Shown here: positions 1 through 7,989 of the stretch, piece by piece
Numbering within the stretch: the first letter of the stretch is position 1
Layout: each line of letters starts with the position of its first letter
From: Acinetobacter sp. S54
GTDB lineage: Bacteria > Pseudomonadota > Gammaproteobacteria > Pseudomonadales > Moraxellaceae
Reading direction: 5' to 3'
Assembly: GCF_016624945.1 (NCBI RefSeq)
Contig: NZ_JACVUI010000020.1
Location: 1-40,652, forward strand
DNA length: 40,652 nucleotides
Program-made: the position numbers and the translations under genes
Notes under the pieces: generated by a model
Told to the model about the DNA's origin: nothing
Database searches by the model: none
The model's input: the letters and a program-made list of their open reading frames with translations, nothing else

Positions 1-14
1 CATCACCGCCGATG

Positions 15-49
15 AGTGCGCATTCTACAGCATTCCCCCATCCATGCAA
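15..49 (-). promoter_or_regulatory. Sigma70 promoter reading off the left edge
   Basis: On the minus strand TTGCAT (44-49) and TAGAAT (22-27) are separated by 16 bases and followed by a GC-rich stretch (GCGCAC). This suits a strong growth-controlled promoter. Transcription would start near position 15 and leave the window. The last minus-strand bases read GGTGATG, which could be a start codon or the first bases of a stable RNA such as a serine tRNA, but too little is present to decide. The rest of 1-134 shows no gene. Confidence 0.45.
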
Positions 50-134
50 CCACTTTTTTAGGGGTTTATCTTCAAGTGCTTATGTTTTAGGCTAAAATTC
101 ATATAAACATTTGATTTTATTTATTTAATTATTT

Positions 135-728
135 TCACCCTTTTAGGTAAGCTAAAATCATTTTTGATAATTCGTTTTTAAGTTGTTGTTCTTCAATCAG
201 AAAATCATTATTGCTGACATAGCGCATCATGGTAAATAAGGTGCTATTAATGATGACAAAGGATTTATGTTTTAAAGTTTCAAAGTCCCAGTCCCGATAA
301 AAATGGTTAAACACATACAAACCGACTTCAAAAAAATGTTGTTCTAAAATCTGAGCGGCTTTTGAATGGTTATAATCATGCCAATGCTTCAACACTTCGA
401 TAAAAAAGCCTTGATCAGCTTTCATCATGTCAAAACCAAATTGAATACTCAACGGGATGATTTCTTCTATGCTGAGGTGCTCTTGTGCCACGACTAGTTG
501 TTTTAATGCTTGTCCTAGATTTTCACTTTTGCGTAGGAGTAATTCCTGAACTATTTGCTCTTTATTTTCAAAATACTGATAAATTGACCCCACACTAATA
601 CCTGAACGCTCGGCGATCTTAGGAGTGGTAAGTTGCATCAATCCATATTCGGCAATACACAGTTGCGTTGCCTGTAAAACGGTATCGACCAGATAAATTG
701 CGCGTTGTTGTTGCGGTTGTTTTCTCAT
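135..728 (-). CDS. TetR/AcrR-family transcriptional regulator
   Basis: This is a one-component repressor of about 197 residues. The N-terminal helix-turn-helix is clear: the segment around TPKIAERSGISVGSIYQYF is typical of TetR proteins, with the YQYFENKEQ recognition end. The C-terminal two thirds is an all-helical ligand domain with no recognisable specificity. An upstream in-frame start exists, but it would translate through the 22-bp dyad at 756-777. I therefore place the start at the ATG at 726-728, which has GAGCGG six bases upstream. The gene is divergent from the MpaB-like oxygenase at 814, and the dyad lies between the two starts, so it probably represses both genes. The inducer is unknown. 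Family call secure; target is inference from context. Confidence 0.85.
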   Translation of the reverse strand: MRKQPQQQRAIYLVDTVLQATQLCIAEYGLMQLTTPKIAERSGISVGSIYQYFENKEQIVQELLLRKSENLGQALKQLVVAQEHLSIEEIIPLSIQFGFDMMKADQGFFIEVLKHWHDYNHSKAAQILEQHFFEVGLYVFNHFYRDWDFETLKHKSFVIINSTLFTMMRYVSNNDFLIEEQQLKNELSKMILAYLKG

Positions 729-755
729 GATTGCCGCTCTTAAATATGCGAATTG

Positions 756-777
756 AATACGAATAATTATTCGTATT
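756..777. promoter_or_regulatory. Perfect 22-bp inverted repeat, likely TetR operator
   Basis: Positions 756-766 (AATACGAATAA) are the exact reverse complement of 767-777, giving a perfect 22-bp dyad with no spacer. It lies between the divergent TetR gene (start 728) and the oxygenase gene (start 814). The size and location fit an operator for the adjacent TetR protein. Confidence 0.7.
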
Positions 778-813
778 AGAGTTTGATTAAACAATAATCA
801 GGCGAAAACCACA

Positions 814-2019
814 ATGCAGAATTCCACACCTTCCAGATTATCTTCTTTTGAGCAAATGTCAGAAAAAAACTGGTTAAGTCGGATCTTATCGCAGATCAAT
901 AAACGCCCAGTTCAACCTAGCTTTGAAGAATACTCCGCCCTTAACCAAGCCTTAACGTCTGGTGATCATGAGATGGATCAAGTAATTGTCTGGATGATGA
1001 AAAACCCACGTTTGCATCGTCAATATTTTGAAACGGCGCTATTTCATGGAGTTGAACAGCTTCCAGAAGTTGTCCCAGAACTTGAGCATTTTTTTGTTCA
1101 CGTCACACAAGCGCCTGTATGGCTAGAGCAGGACAAGATCGATGAAGCACTACGCTTCACCCATAAATTAGGTATCAATAATGGTTTCATTCTTCGGGAT
1201 TTATCGCTCATGGCGGGTTATTTATATCCTGGATTTAATCAACCTTTGATGCTGACAGGTGCTTTAAAAAAACAGGCTGGTACACGTTTGGCAGAAACGA
1301 CCAAATGGTGGGTCGATATTACTGAACCCAATAGCTTGAAACGCTTTAATGCAGGTTTTACTTCAACTATTTATGTGCGATTTATTCATGCATTGGTCCG
1401 TCATCAGTTGGGTAAATCAGAGCGTTGGGATGCCAATACCTGGGGCTTGCCCATTAATCAGTTTGATCTAGCCATGACCAATATTGCTTTTAGTGGTGTG
1501 GTATTGCTGGGAATCCGAGCACTGGGAATTTTACCTAAAAAACAAGAGACAGAAAATTTCCTACATTTTTGGAAATATATTGGTTGGCTTATGGGAGTTG
1601 ATGAAAAATGGCTCGTTGAAAAGGAAAGTGACGGCTGGCGATTATTATACTGGATGCAGTTTGCCCATCCTCAATCCGATGATTCCAGTTTTGCGCTCGG
1701 ACAAAGTTTATCTAAAGAGCCTTTTGAACGGCGTTATCGCTACCTTCGCCCTTTACAGCAAAAGTTAGCGTATAGGCAACATCTGGAAGTTACTCAATTT
1801 TTTATTGGGCGTGCTCGCATGCAAAAACTGGGACTGGAACACCGTTCAGCCGCATGGTTTGCCTATTATTTGATTATTCGCAATCTGGTGTTATATACCA
1901 GTGCGAAATTTGTGCCCAAACTCGACCAAACTTTACGAGAAAAAGGGCGAAATATTCAAAAACTTGGGTTGGCTTTATATCAAAGTGAATCCAAACAACT
2001 GGCCAGTATGCATCAGTAA
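814..2019 (+). CDS. MpaB/Lcp-like haem oxygenase family protein (DUF2236)
   Basis: This 401-residue protein resembles the DUF2236 family, which includes fungal MpaB and the latex-clearing protein Lcp, a b-type haem dioxygenase that cleaves polyisoprene. Residues R158, T162 and H192 occur with the same spacing (0, +4, +34) as I recall for R164, T168 and the proximal haem ligand H198 of Lcp. They sit in the segments RLAET and YVRFIHALVRHQL. I see no Sec or Tat signal peptide, unlike secreted Lcp, so a cytoplasmic or membrane-associated oxygenase acting on a hydrophobic substrate is more likely. It stands alone, divergent from a TetR regulator, and is followed by a strong hairpin at 2027-2048. 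Family call good; substrate unknown. Confidence 0.75.
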   Translation: MQNSTPSRLSSFEQMSEKNWLSRILSQINKRPVQPSFEEYSALNQALTSGDHEMDQVIVWMMKNPRLHRQYFETALFHGVEQLPEVVPELEHFFVHVTQAPVWLEQDKIDEALRFTHKLGINNGFILRDLSLMAGYLYPGFNQPLMLTGALKKQAGTRLAETTKWWVDITEPNSLKRFNAGFTSTIYVRFIHALVRHQLGKSERWDANTWGLPINQFDLAMTNIAFSGVVLLGIRALGILPKKQETENFLHFWKYIGWLMGVDEKWLVEKESDGWRLLYWMQFAHPQSDDSSFALGQSLSKEPFERRYRYLRPLQQKLAYRQHLEVTQFFIGRARMQKLGLEHRSAAWFAYYLIIRNLVLYTSAKFVPKLDQTLREKGRNIQKLGLALYQSESKQLASMHQ

Positions 2020-2026
2020 ATACAGA

Positions 2027-2048
2027 AGAGGGAGTTTAAACTCCCTCT
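2027..2048. terminator. Bidirectional terminator hairpin between convergent genes
   Basis: A perfect 22-bp palindrome (arm AGAGGGAGTTT) lies between the stop of the oxygenase gene (2019) and the stop of the convergent small membrane protein gene (2061). It can form a GC-containing stem on either strand, so it probably ends both transcripts. Confidence 0.7.
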
Positions 2049-2060
2049 CATCCATTATAC

Positions 2061-2315
2061 TCAGCGTGAAGATGACGAGTTATGCTCATCCATTGGCATA
2101 TCTTTCATATCCATATGGATAGCATCTTCTTTCGTAGAATCAGACTGCATCTGATGCTGCATTTGCATCTGTTTTTGTTTGTGACTTGGCATATAGTCAG
2201 GCTCATTGTTCAATGCCAAATAGAAAACCACCATGAATAAAAAGGCTAAAATAATCGCGATGATCAATAATTTCCAGCCCCAAATAGATTTCTCAGGTGA
2301 GAGTTTTTCACGCAT
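2061..2315 (-). CDS. Small Met/His-rich single-pass membrane protein, copper locus
   Basis: This 84-residue protein has one hydrophobic segment at about residues 14-35. A polar tail of about 50 residues follows, crowded with Met and His (repeated MxM and MxxM spacings, plus several His). Such methionine motifs are known Cu(I) ligands in periplasmic copper proteins. The gene lies 43 bases downstream of the TonB copper receptor on the same strand and probably shares its transcript. I do not recognise the family. A periplasmic copper-binding or hand-over role is inferred from composition and neighbours only. Its stop abuts the convergent terminator at 2027-2048. Confidence 0.65.
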   Translation of the reverse strand: MREKLSPEKSIWGWKLLIIAIILAFLFMVVFYLALNNEPDYMPSHKQKQMQMQHQMQSDSTKEDAIHMDMKDMPMDEHNSSSSR

Positions 2316-2358
2316 GGGCTTACTCCATAAAAATTAAAAAATGTTTAAATTTAGAAGA

Positions 2359-4401
2359 TCAGAATTTCATACTGACACGCGCCCAGTAGTTACGACCAAT
2401 ATTATTAAACTGTTCATTGGCTGCATAACCAAACAAAGCCGCACCAGATTTATTCAAGTGTTCGCTATAGGCTTTATCGAGCAGGTTATCAATCCCTACT
2501 GAAATGTCGAGTGAATCACTGTATTGATAAGTTGCATTAATAGCTAGGGTAGAGAAACCTTTACTCTTACTCATGTCATATCCCACCACATTACCTTCAT
2601 TCAGGCTGATACGATTTTGTTCAGCAACGGCGCGCCACAATAAACCTAAACTATATTTTTCCTGAACATAGCGCAGATTTAAACGTCCTTCCAGAGGTGC
2701 AATTTGGGGTAAGGGCTTATTGTCCGTTGTGTTCTCACCCCACGCATACATGGCTGAAATATCCGCCTGAAGATGGTCATTAAATTTATAACCGATTCCC
2801 GCTTCTGCACCAGCAATGGTTGCGTCAACATTCCGTGCCAATGGATACATCTGACTTGAATTAGAACTGTTGTATTTCACCAAAATAAAGTCGTTAATCA
2901 GTCCTGCATAAACAGATGCCCATGTATTCCATGCACCATGCTCCTGTTCAAATCCAATATCCAGTTGAGCAGTTTTTTCAGTCTTCAAGTTATTTAAATT
3001 ATTGACCATTAAATAAGACGACTCACCCATCATATTGGTTGAACCATTCCCATAATCTGTCGCTGTACTATAAAGCTCCCAATAGTCTGGACTGCGCTCA
3101 ACATAGCCAATTCCTGCATAGGTTTTTAAACCATGTTCAGGGAAATTACTTTCAATACGAATAAAACCACTTGGGTTAGTATCTGTTCGCTGTTGGTCAT
3201 TTTCCACACTATCGACTTTGACATGATCAAAACGCGCTCCCGCAACCAGTTTATGGTCGGGATTTAAGTGATATGTCCATTCGCTAAATGCACCATAAGA
3301 TTCGAAACGCAGGTCTCCATCCAAAGCTGGAATTGGATTTGCATCCCGCATATACATATTACCTGCATGTTTGTTGCGCTGTGAATCAACACCAGAAATA
3401 ACACTAAACTTGTCCCATTCTGTGGTGATAGCTGCTCGAGTATTTAGTGTTCGGCGAGTTACCTCCATCGCCATTGGCATCATGGGTGGCGTACGCATTT
3501 TATAATTATCCATGATGTGATCGTTGTAGCTATAGTCAACTTGAGCTTCAACTTTTTTAATCACCTCATTAATATTTTTTTGTTCGGCATGTAAACCCAG
3601 ACTTTCTCGCTGAAACTGTGTTCCGTCCATGCTACGCCCTGCATACGCGGCTTCGCCATCCCCTTTTCCACCTTTGAGCTCAATCCATGAATCCTGAGTG
3701 GGTTTCCAGCCTAGAGCCAAATCAGCATTCCAGCGTTCCCAATTAGAATGTACGCTGTCACCATTGCCATCCTGATAATTATCCGATACCGAACGATTAG
3801 CATTAATACGGGCATATTTAGTTTCATCACCAATCGCTGCTTCAACATTATGATCTAATCGTCCATATGAGCCCATTAGAACACTAGCCTGACCACGGTA
3901 AGGTTTATCAGCGTTTAAACTTTCAGGTTCTCGATCAAAAATCACGGTAGCCGCAGAACCTGTATTGGCATATTGAACTGTTTGAGGCCCCTTGATTACC
4001 GTAATTCGATCATAACTTTCTGGATTAATATAAGACGTTGGTGCATCCATACGGGCAGGACAGGCACCGAGATTTTCTGTGCCATCAGTCAGAATTTTTA
4101 TGCGTGAACCAAACATGCCACGAAAAGTGACATCGCCATTAGTTCCACCATTCTTAATCGCATTAAAACCCATAATGCTTTGTAGATAATCAGCACCATC
4201 GGTCGCTGGAACTGGCTGAATAGGCTGTTTAGGATCAGCTTCAACCATTAATCCATTTGCCCGTTTAGCCTCTTGTGCAGTAACGACAATGGACGCCATT
4301 TTTTTGGTTGGAATATTATCTTGCGCATAGGCAAAAGTAGAAGTCGTCGCGATCAGAATCGCAGCCGAAAGTGGCTGTAATAAAAATTGAGTTTGAGTCA
4401 T
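2359..4401 (-). CDS. TonB-dependent copper receptor (OprC/NosA type)
   Basis: This 680-residue outer-membrane beta-barrel receptor imports copper using TonB energy. A signal peptide ends near AYAQ (residues 24-27). A TonB-box-like segment ASIVVTAQE follows, then a plug domain with RITVIKGPQTVQYA, and the barrel ends in a terminal Phe. In the plug, C114 and M118 form CPARM, the CxxxM half of the copper site known from Pseudomonas OprC; Met-rich stretches also occur in the barrel near HAGNMYM. Length is normal for the family. A DUF2946 protein lies upstream and a Met/His-rich small protein downstream on the same strand, which supports copper rather than siderophore transport. Alternative: a general TonB receptor, which I consider unlikely. 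Confidence 0.88.
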   Translation of the reverse strand: MTQTQFLLQPLSAAILIATTSTFAYAQDNIPTKKMASIVVTAQEAKRANGLMVEADPKQPIQPVPATDGADYLQSIMGFNAIKNGGTNGDVTFRGMFGSRIKILTDGTENLGACPARMDAPTSYINPESYDRITVIKGPQTVQYANTGSAATVIFDREPESLNADKPYRGQASVLMGSYGRLDHNVEAAIGDETKYARINANRSVSDNYQDGNGDSVHSNWERWNADLALGWKPTQDSWIELKGGKGDGEAAYAGRSMDGTQFQRESLGLHAEQKNINEVIKKVEAQVDYSYNDHIMDNYKMRTPPMMPMAMEVTRRTLNTRAAITTEWDKFSVISGVDSQRNKHAGNMYMRDANPIPALDGDLRFESYGAFSEWTYHLNPDHKLVAGARFDHVKVDSVENDQQRTDTNPSGFIRIESNFPEHGLKTYAGIGYVERSPDYWELYSTATDYGNGSTNMMGESSYLMVNNLNNLKTEKTAQLDIGFEQEHGAWNTWASVYAGLINDFILVKYNSSNSSQMYPLARNVDATIAGAEAGIGYKFNDHLQADISAMYAWGENTTDNKPLPQIAPLEGRLNLRYVQEKYSLGLLWRAVAEQNRISLNEGNVVGYDMSKSKGFSTLAINATYQYSDSLDISVGIDNLLDKAYSEHLNKSGAALFGYAANEQFNNIGRNYWARVSMKF

Positions 4402-4495
4402 GTCTGTTTATCTCAAAACATAAATACGGAGTAGCCTAAACTGAACATAAAGCAGCTTAAGCATGATGGAGTCTTTAAAACTCAAAAGTATTTGG

Positions 4496-4924
4496 TTATG
4501 CGAAAACAGGCGGGGCTCGGCCCTGAGGCAGTAAAAAAAGTCGCTGAAGTACAAAATAAATGTGGCGAAATGCTTGCTGATACGCCAGTAAACGAATTTG
4601 AATACGCACCAGAATTTCTTTGACTTCCAGCTCAGGTGGCAATACCAGATTGCCGTAAACGGTACAATACTGACATTGATGATTCAAATCGTGATGGTCA
4701 TGCCCATGCATGGACTTTGCGGACATTTCATGATGCATATGCTGCATGGCTGAATGCGAAGAATGTTCGGAGGACGACTGTGGTGAGCTAAGCATCAATG
4801 CTTGGGTAATAGTTTCACAGACCGGAGCAATTTGATATTGCTTCGGTAGTAACGGTTGTAAAAACACCGCAATCTGTAAAAACACTGCTGTAAAACCAAG
4901 CAGTAACCCTATGCGTAACAGCAA
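4496..4924 (-). CDS. DUF2946-like copper-associated protein
   Basis: This protein has an N-terminal hydrophobic segment (GLLLGFTAVFLQIAVFLQPL), a His/Met-rich middle with HMHHEM and HGHDHHD, a CxxC pair (CQYC), and a C-terminal RAPP-like motif. That combination is typical of DUF2946 proteins, which are often found beside copper receptors, as here. The function is not established; metal binding is inferred from the His, Met and Cys residues. The start is uncertain. The frame stays open to a TTG at 4975, but that codon lies in the loop of the def terminator, so it is unlikely. I use a TTG at 4922-4924 just before the hydrophobic segment. A small indel near the 5' end cannot be excluded. Confidence 0.6.
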   Translation of the reverse strand: MLLRIGLLLGFTAVFLQIAVFLQPLLPKQYQIAPVCETITQALMLSSPQSSSEHSSHSAMQHMHHEMSAKSMHGHDHHDLNHQCQYCTVYGNLVLPPELEVKEILVRIQIRLLAYQQAFRHIYFVLQRLFLLPQGRAPPVFA

Positions 4925-4956
4925 AACGTTCGTCTCAACATTTTTTCGTCGGCCAG

Positions 4957-4992
4957 TATAACAAAGCCCAATCAAAATTGGGCTTTGTTATA
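4957..4992. terminator. Perfect 16-bp hairpin downstream of def
   Basis: Arms 4957-4972 and 4977-4992 are exact reverse complements around a 4-base loop. The core is AAGCCCAAT/ATTGGGCTT and the outer part is A/T-rich. It lies 18 bases beyond the def stop, so on the minus strand it is the likely def terminator. It also separates def from the copper locus. Confidence 0.75.
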
Positions 4993-5009
4993 GAGTCTGA
5001 ATTGCAAAA

Positions 5010-5534
5010 TTAGCGTTTTACAGCCACTTTTTCACGTTGACGCACTACTTTTTCAACTTTTTCACGCGCTCTCTGACGTTTTAATGGAGATAAATAATCT
5101 ACAAATAACTTGCCATTTAAGTGATCCATTTCATGTTGGATACAAACAGCGAGAAGTTCGTCAGCCTCTAACTCAAATGCTTGACCGTCAAGGTTAATTG
5201 CCTCAATTTTGACACGTGACGGACGCTCAACTTTATCGTATATTTGAGGCACTGAGAGACAGCCTTCTTCATAAGGCTGAGTTTCTTCGGTAAGTGGGGT
5301 AACTTTGGGGTTAATAAATACCATGGGTTGGTCTTTATTTTCAGACAAATCCATGACAATCAGCTGAATATGGCGATCTACTTGTGTTGCAGCCAGTCCA
5401 ATACCGGGTGCTTCATACATGGTTTCAAACATATCAGCTGCAAGTTGACGAATTTCATCGGTCACTTCTTCAACAGGCTTAGCAATGGTGCGCAGGCGGG
5501 GATCTGGGAAACTTAAAATAGGTAATAAGGCCAT
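5010..5534 (-). CDS. def: Peptide deformylase
   Basis: This cytoplasmic metalloenzyme removes the formyl group from the initiator methionine of new proteins. All three signature motifs are present: GIGLAATQV (motif I), EGCLSVP with the metal-binding Cys (motif II), and QHEMDHLNG with the HExxH-type metal and catalytic residues (motif III). Length is 174 residues from [14 protein letters not shown], normal for the family. The start at 5532-5534 has GAGGATAA just upstream, so the ten extra in-frame residues upstream are probably not translated. It is divergent from tsaP, an arrangement also known in Pseudomonas. Confidence 0.96.
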   Translation of the reverse strand: MALLPILSFPDPRLRTIAKPVEEVTDEIRQLAADMFETMYEAPGIGLAATQVDRHIQLIVMDLSENKDQPMVFINPKVTPLTEETQPYEEGCLSVPQIYDKVERPSRVKIEAINLDGQAFELEADELLAVCIQHEMDHLNGKLFVDYLSPLKRQRAREKVEKVVRQREKVAVKR

Positions 5535-5656
5535 ACGATTATCCTCACTTATACCATTGATCAAAAAACCAATGAAGGAAAAAGCTTCATCAAAAAAATG
5601 TGTGTATTGTGATTATTATAACGCAACTACAGACATAATTTTTAGGAATTATGATA

Positions 5657-6808
5657 ATGAAAAAGGTTTTGGACGGCATTCGATCATTTAATGCTTTGGG
5701 GTTTAAAAAACAATGTATCGCTGTGGCGATTTGCGCTGGACTTGGCATGACAGGGCTAAGCATGACCCATGCAGCAAGTCCCAACGTGAATCCACCTGCG
5801 CTGAGAGCAAGTGCACCTAATGTGTATGTCGTTAAAAAAGGCGATACTTTGTGGGATATTTCAGGAAAATTTCTAGATAAGCCTTGGCGCTGGCCTGAAA
5901 TTTGGGCAAGCAATAAGCACGTTAAAAATCCCCACTGGATTTACCCTGGAGATCGTTTATTGCTTTGTACACTAGATGGTCGTCCACTTGTGGGGCGCGA
6001 TGAAGGGGATGGCTGCGAAGGCATTATCCGTCGTTATTCAGGCCGAACCACGTTACAGCCACAAGTTCGTATTGAACAACTGAGCAATAGCATCCCTGTG
6101 ATCCCACTGGATAATATCAAACAGTGGCTGGATCGTACTGCGATAGTCGCGAGTGATAGTATTGAAAATACACCTTATATTTTAGGTACGGCAGATCAAC
6201 GGGTATTGGCAGGGAAAGGACAAAGTGTGTATGTGCGTGGCCAAGGTTTAACCTCAGGTCAACGTTATGCAGTGTATCGTAAGGGCGAACCTTATGTATT
6301 GACTGATGCAAAAGGCAAAAAACACACGGTTGGCTTGGAACTGCTACAAGTGGCGTCAGGCATCGTGACCCAGAAAGACAATGATATTGCGACGATGGAA
6401 CTCACTGACAGCTACAATGCTGAAGTTCGTCGTGGCGATCTAGTCATGTTTGAACAGGAAGCCATGTTACCGACTCTATTCTATCCAACTGAAGCCAATC
6501 AAGTGACTCAAGGTGGACAGATTATTCGAGTGATGGGCTCGATTGGTTCGGCTGCGAAAAATAGTGTGGTAACGATTGATCGTGGGCGTTTGGATGGTGT
6601 TCAATCAGGTCATGTTTTTGCAATCTACCAACAGGGCGAAACTGTTCAGGACCCTAAAACTAAAGAAAAAATTAAATTACCAAACCAGAAGGTCGGTACA
6701 TTAATGGTGTTTAGGACCTTTGATCAACTAAGCTATGCTTATGTGTTAGAAAGTTCTTTACCTATTAAAGTAGGCGCTGAAATTTTGCCTCCACGTCTTG
6801 ATGATTAA
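5657..6808 (+). CDS. tsaP: TsaP-like LysM protein (type IV pilus secretin-associated)
   Basis: This 383-residue exported protein has a signal peptide ending near THAA (about residue 40) and one LysM peptidoglycan-binding domain at about residues 56-104 (YVVKKGDTLWDISGKF to YPGDRLLL). A beta-rich C-terminal region of about 270 residues follows. TsaP, known from Neisseria and Pseudomonas, has this architecture and anchors the PilQ secretin to peptidoglycan. The order def / LysM gene - dprA - tsaC matches the Pseudomonas tsaP locus as I remember it. Of two nearby ATGs, the second (5657) is better placed after AGGA. The next gene, dprA, starts 12 bases later, so they are probably co-transcribed. 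The LysM call is firm; tsaP rests on synteny and architecture. Confidence 0.78.
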   Translation: MKKVLDGIRSFNALGFKKQCIAVAICAGLGMTGLSMTHAASPNVNPPALRASAPNVYVVKKGDTLWDISGKFLDKPWRWPEIWASNKHVKNPHWIYPGDRLLLCTLDGRPLVGRDEGDGCEGIIRRYSGRTTLQPQVRIEQLSNSIPVIPLDNIKQWLDRTAIVASDSIENTPYILGTADQRVLAGKGQSVYVRGQGLTSGQRYAVYRKGEPYVLTDAKGKKHTVGLELLQVASGIVTQKDNDIATMELTDSYNAEVRRGDLVMFEQEAMLPTLFYPTEANQVTQGGQIIRVMGSIGSAAKNSVVTIDRGRLDGVQSGHVFAIYQQGETVQDPKTKEKIKLPNQKVGTLMVFRTFDQLSYAYVLESSLPIKVGAEILPPRLDD

Positions 6809-6820
6809 AAACTTTATCGT

Positions 6821-7951
6821 ATGTTAAAAAAATTAAGTCAGCATCACTACCACACCATTGCAGTGTGGTATTTGCTGCAACATTCTCTTTCAGCGTTTCA
6901 AAAAGTCATAAATCATTTTGGTCACTGTGAACGAGCAATGTTGCCCAAGCATTTATCAGAATGGTCACGGTTGGGTTTACATGCAAGCCATCTCAAACGT
7001 GTCCAGGAATATCAAACAGATGCTGGTCAGCAGAATTTTGCCAAGCTGATTGATCTCATTCAACAGCACACAGATTTTATTGTTACACCAGAAGATACGT
7101 CTTATCCTTCACAGCTATTGCCGTATGAAGACCGTCCACCGATTATTTTTGGCCAGGGTAAAGTCGAAGCGTTACTACAACCTCAAATCGCGATTGTGGG
7201 CAGCCGAAAACCAAGTCCTCATGGCCGGCAGGTTGCGTATGATTTTGCTTTTTATTTAAGTGAAAAAGGCTTCTTTATCAGCAGCGGTCTGGCACATGGA
7301 GTAGACGAAGCAGCACATCAGGGTGGTTTACAACACCAACGCAGTATCGCTGTGATGGGAACAGGTTTAGATAGCACCTACCCCACGGCAAATCAAAGTT
7401 TACGTCAGCAAATTGCACAACATGGTGCAGTAATTACTGAATTTTTACCCCAGACTTTGCCCTTACAGCACAATTTTCCACGACGTAATCGTATTGTCAG
7501 TGGTTTAAGCTTGGGGGTGCTGGTCGTGGAAGCGAAACAAAAAAGTGGCTCACTGATTACTGCCAATGAAGCAGCTAAACAAGGAAAGTTAATTTTTGCA
7601 ATTCCTGGTCATATTTACAGTGAATTTCATCAAGGTTGTCACCAGCTTATTCGTGAAGGTGCGATTTTAATCGATCATCCTGAACAAATCATTGAAGATT
7701 TGGCACTCCCAACTCAGTGGCAAATGACACAGCAACCTCAAAATAATCAGACTGAACAAAACATTAATATTCCAGAACATTTAATTAGTTTATATCAACA
7801 TCTGGATTGGGTAGGACAAGGTTTGGATCAACTAGCACAGAGCTTCAATGGCACAACTGCCGAGCTTACCGCTCAGCTGATGGAGCTAGAGCTTTCAGGA
7901 TTATGTCTCCAGCAAGCGGGCTTATATCAACGTTGCCGACCAAGCTATTAA
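6821..7951 (+). CDS. dprA: DNA-processing protein DprA (Smf)
   Basis: DprA loads RecA onto incoming single-stranded DNA during natural transformation. The 376-residue protein has the three expected parts: a helical N-terminal region (about 1-100), a Rossmann-like core beginning IAIVGSRKPSPHGRQ and containing the ISSGLAHGVDEAAHQGG signature, and a C-terminal winged-helix-like segment (about 310-376). The core also shows the conserved PRRNRIVSGLS and GSLITANEAAKQGK stretches. It lies in a row with tsaP and tsaC. Placement beside a pilus-secretin gene makes sense because DNA uptake in this group depends on type IV pili. Confidence 0.95.
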   Translation: MLKKLSQHHYHTIAVWYLLQHSLSAFQKVINHFGHCERAMLPKHLSEWSRLGLHASHLKRVQEYQTDAGQQNFAKLIDLIQQHTDFIVTPEDTSYPSQLLPYEDRPPIIFGQGKVEALLQPQIAIVGSRKPSPHGRQVAYDFAFYLSEKGFFISSGLAHGVDEAAHQGGLQHQRSIAVMGTGLDSTYPTANQSLRQQIAQHGAVITEFLPQTLPLQHNFPRRNRIVSGLSLGVLVVEAKQKSGSLITANEAAKQGKLIFAIPGHIYSEFHQGCHQLIREGAILIDHPEQIIEDLALPTQWQMTQQPQNNQTEQNINIPEHLISLYQHLDWVGQGLDQLAQSFNGTTAELTAQLMELELSGLCLQQAGLYQRCRPSY

Positions 7952-7989
7952 AGTTCACAATAGCAAATGTTTTATCAAAGCAGGACATC

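Noticed and set aside
5168..5359. 63-residue frame inside def
   Set aside because: Shadow frame on the same strand as a clearly conserved gene; no motif.
7807..7989. N-terminal extension of tsaC overlapping dprA
   Set aside because: The extra frame lies inside dprA, lacks family similarity, and a good ATG with an RBS occurs at 7990/7993.
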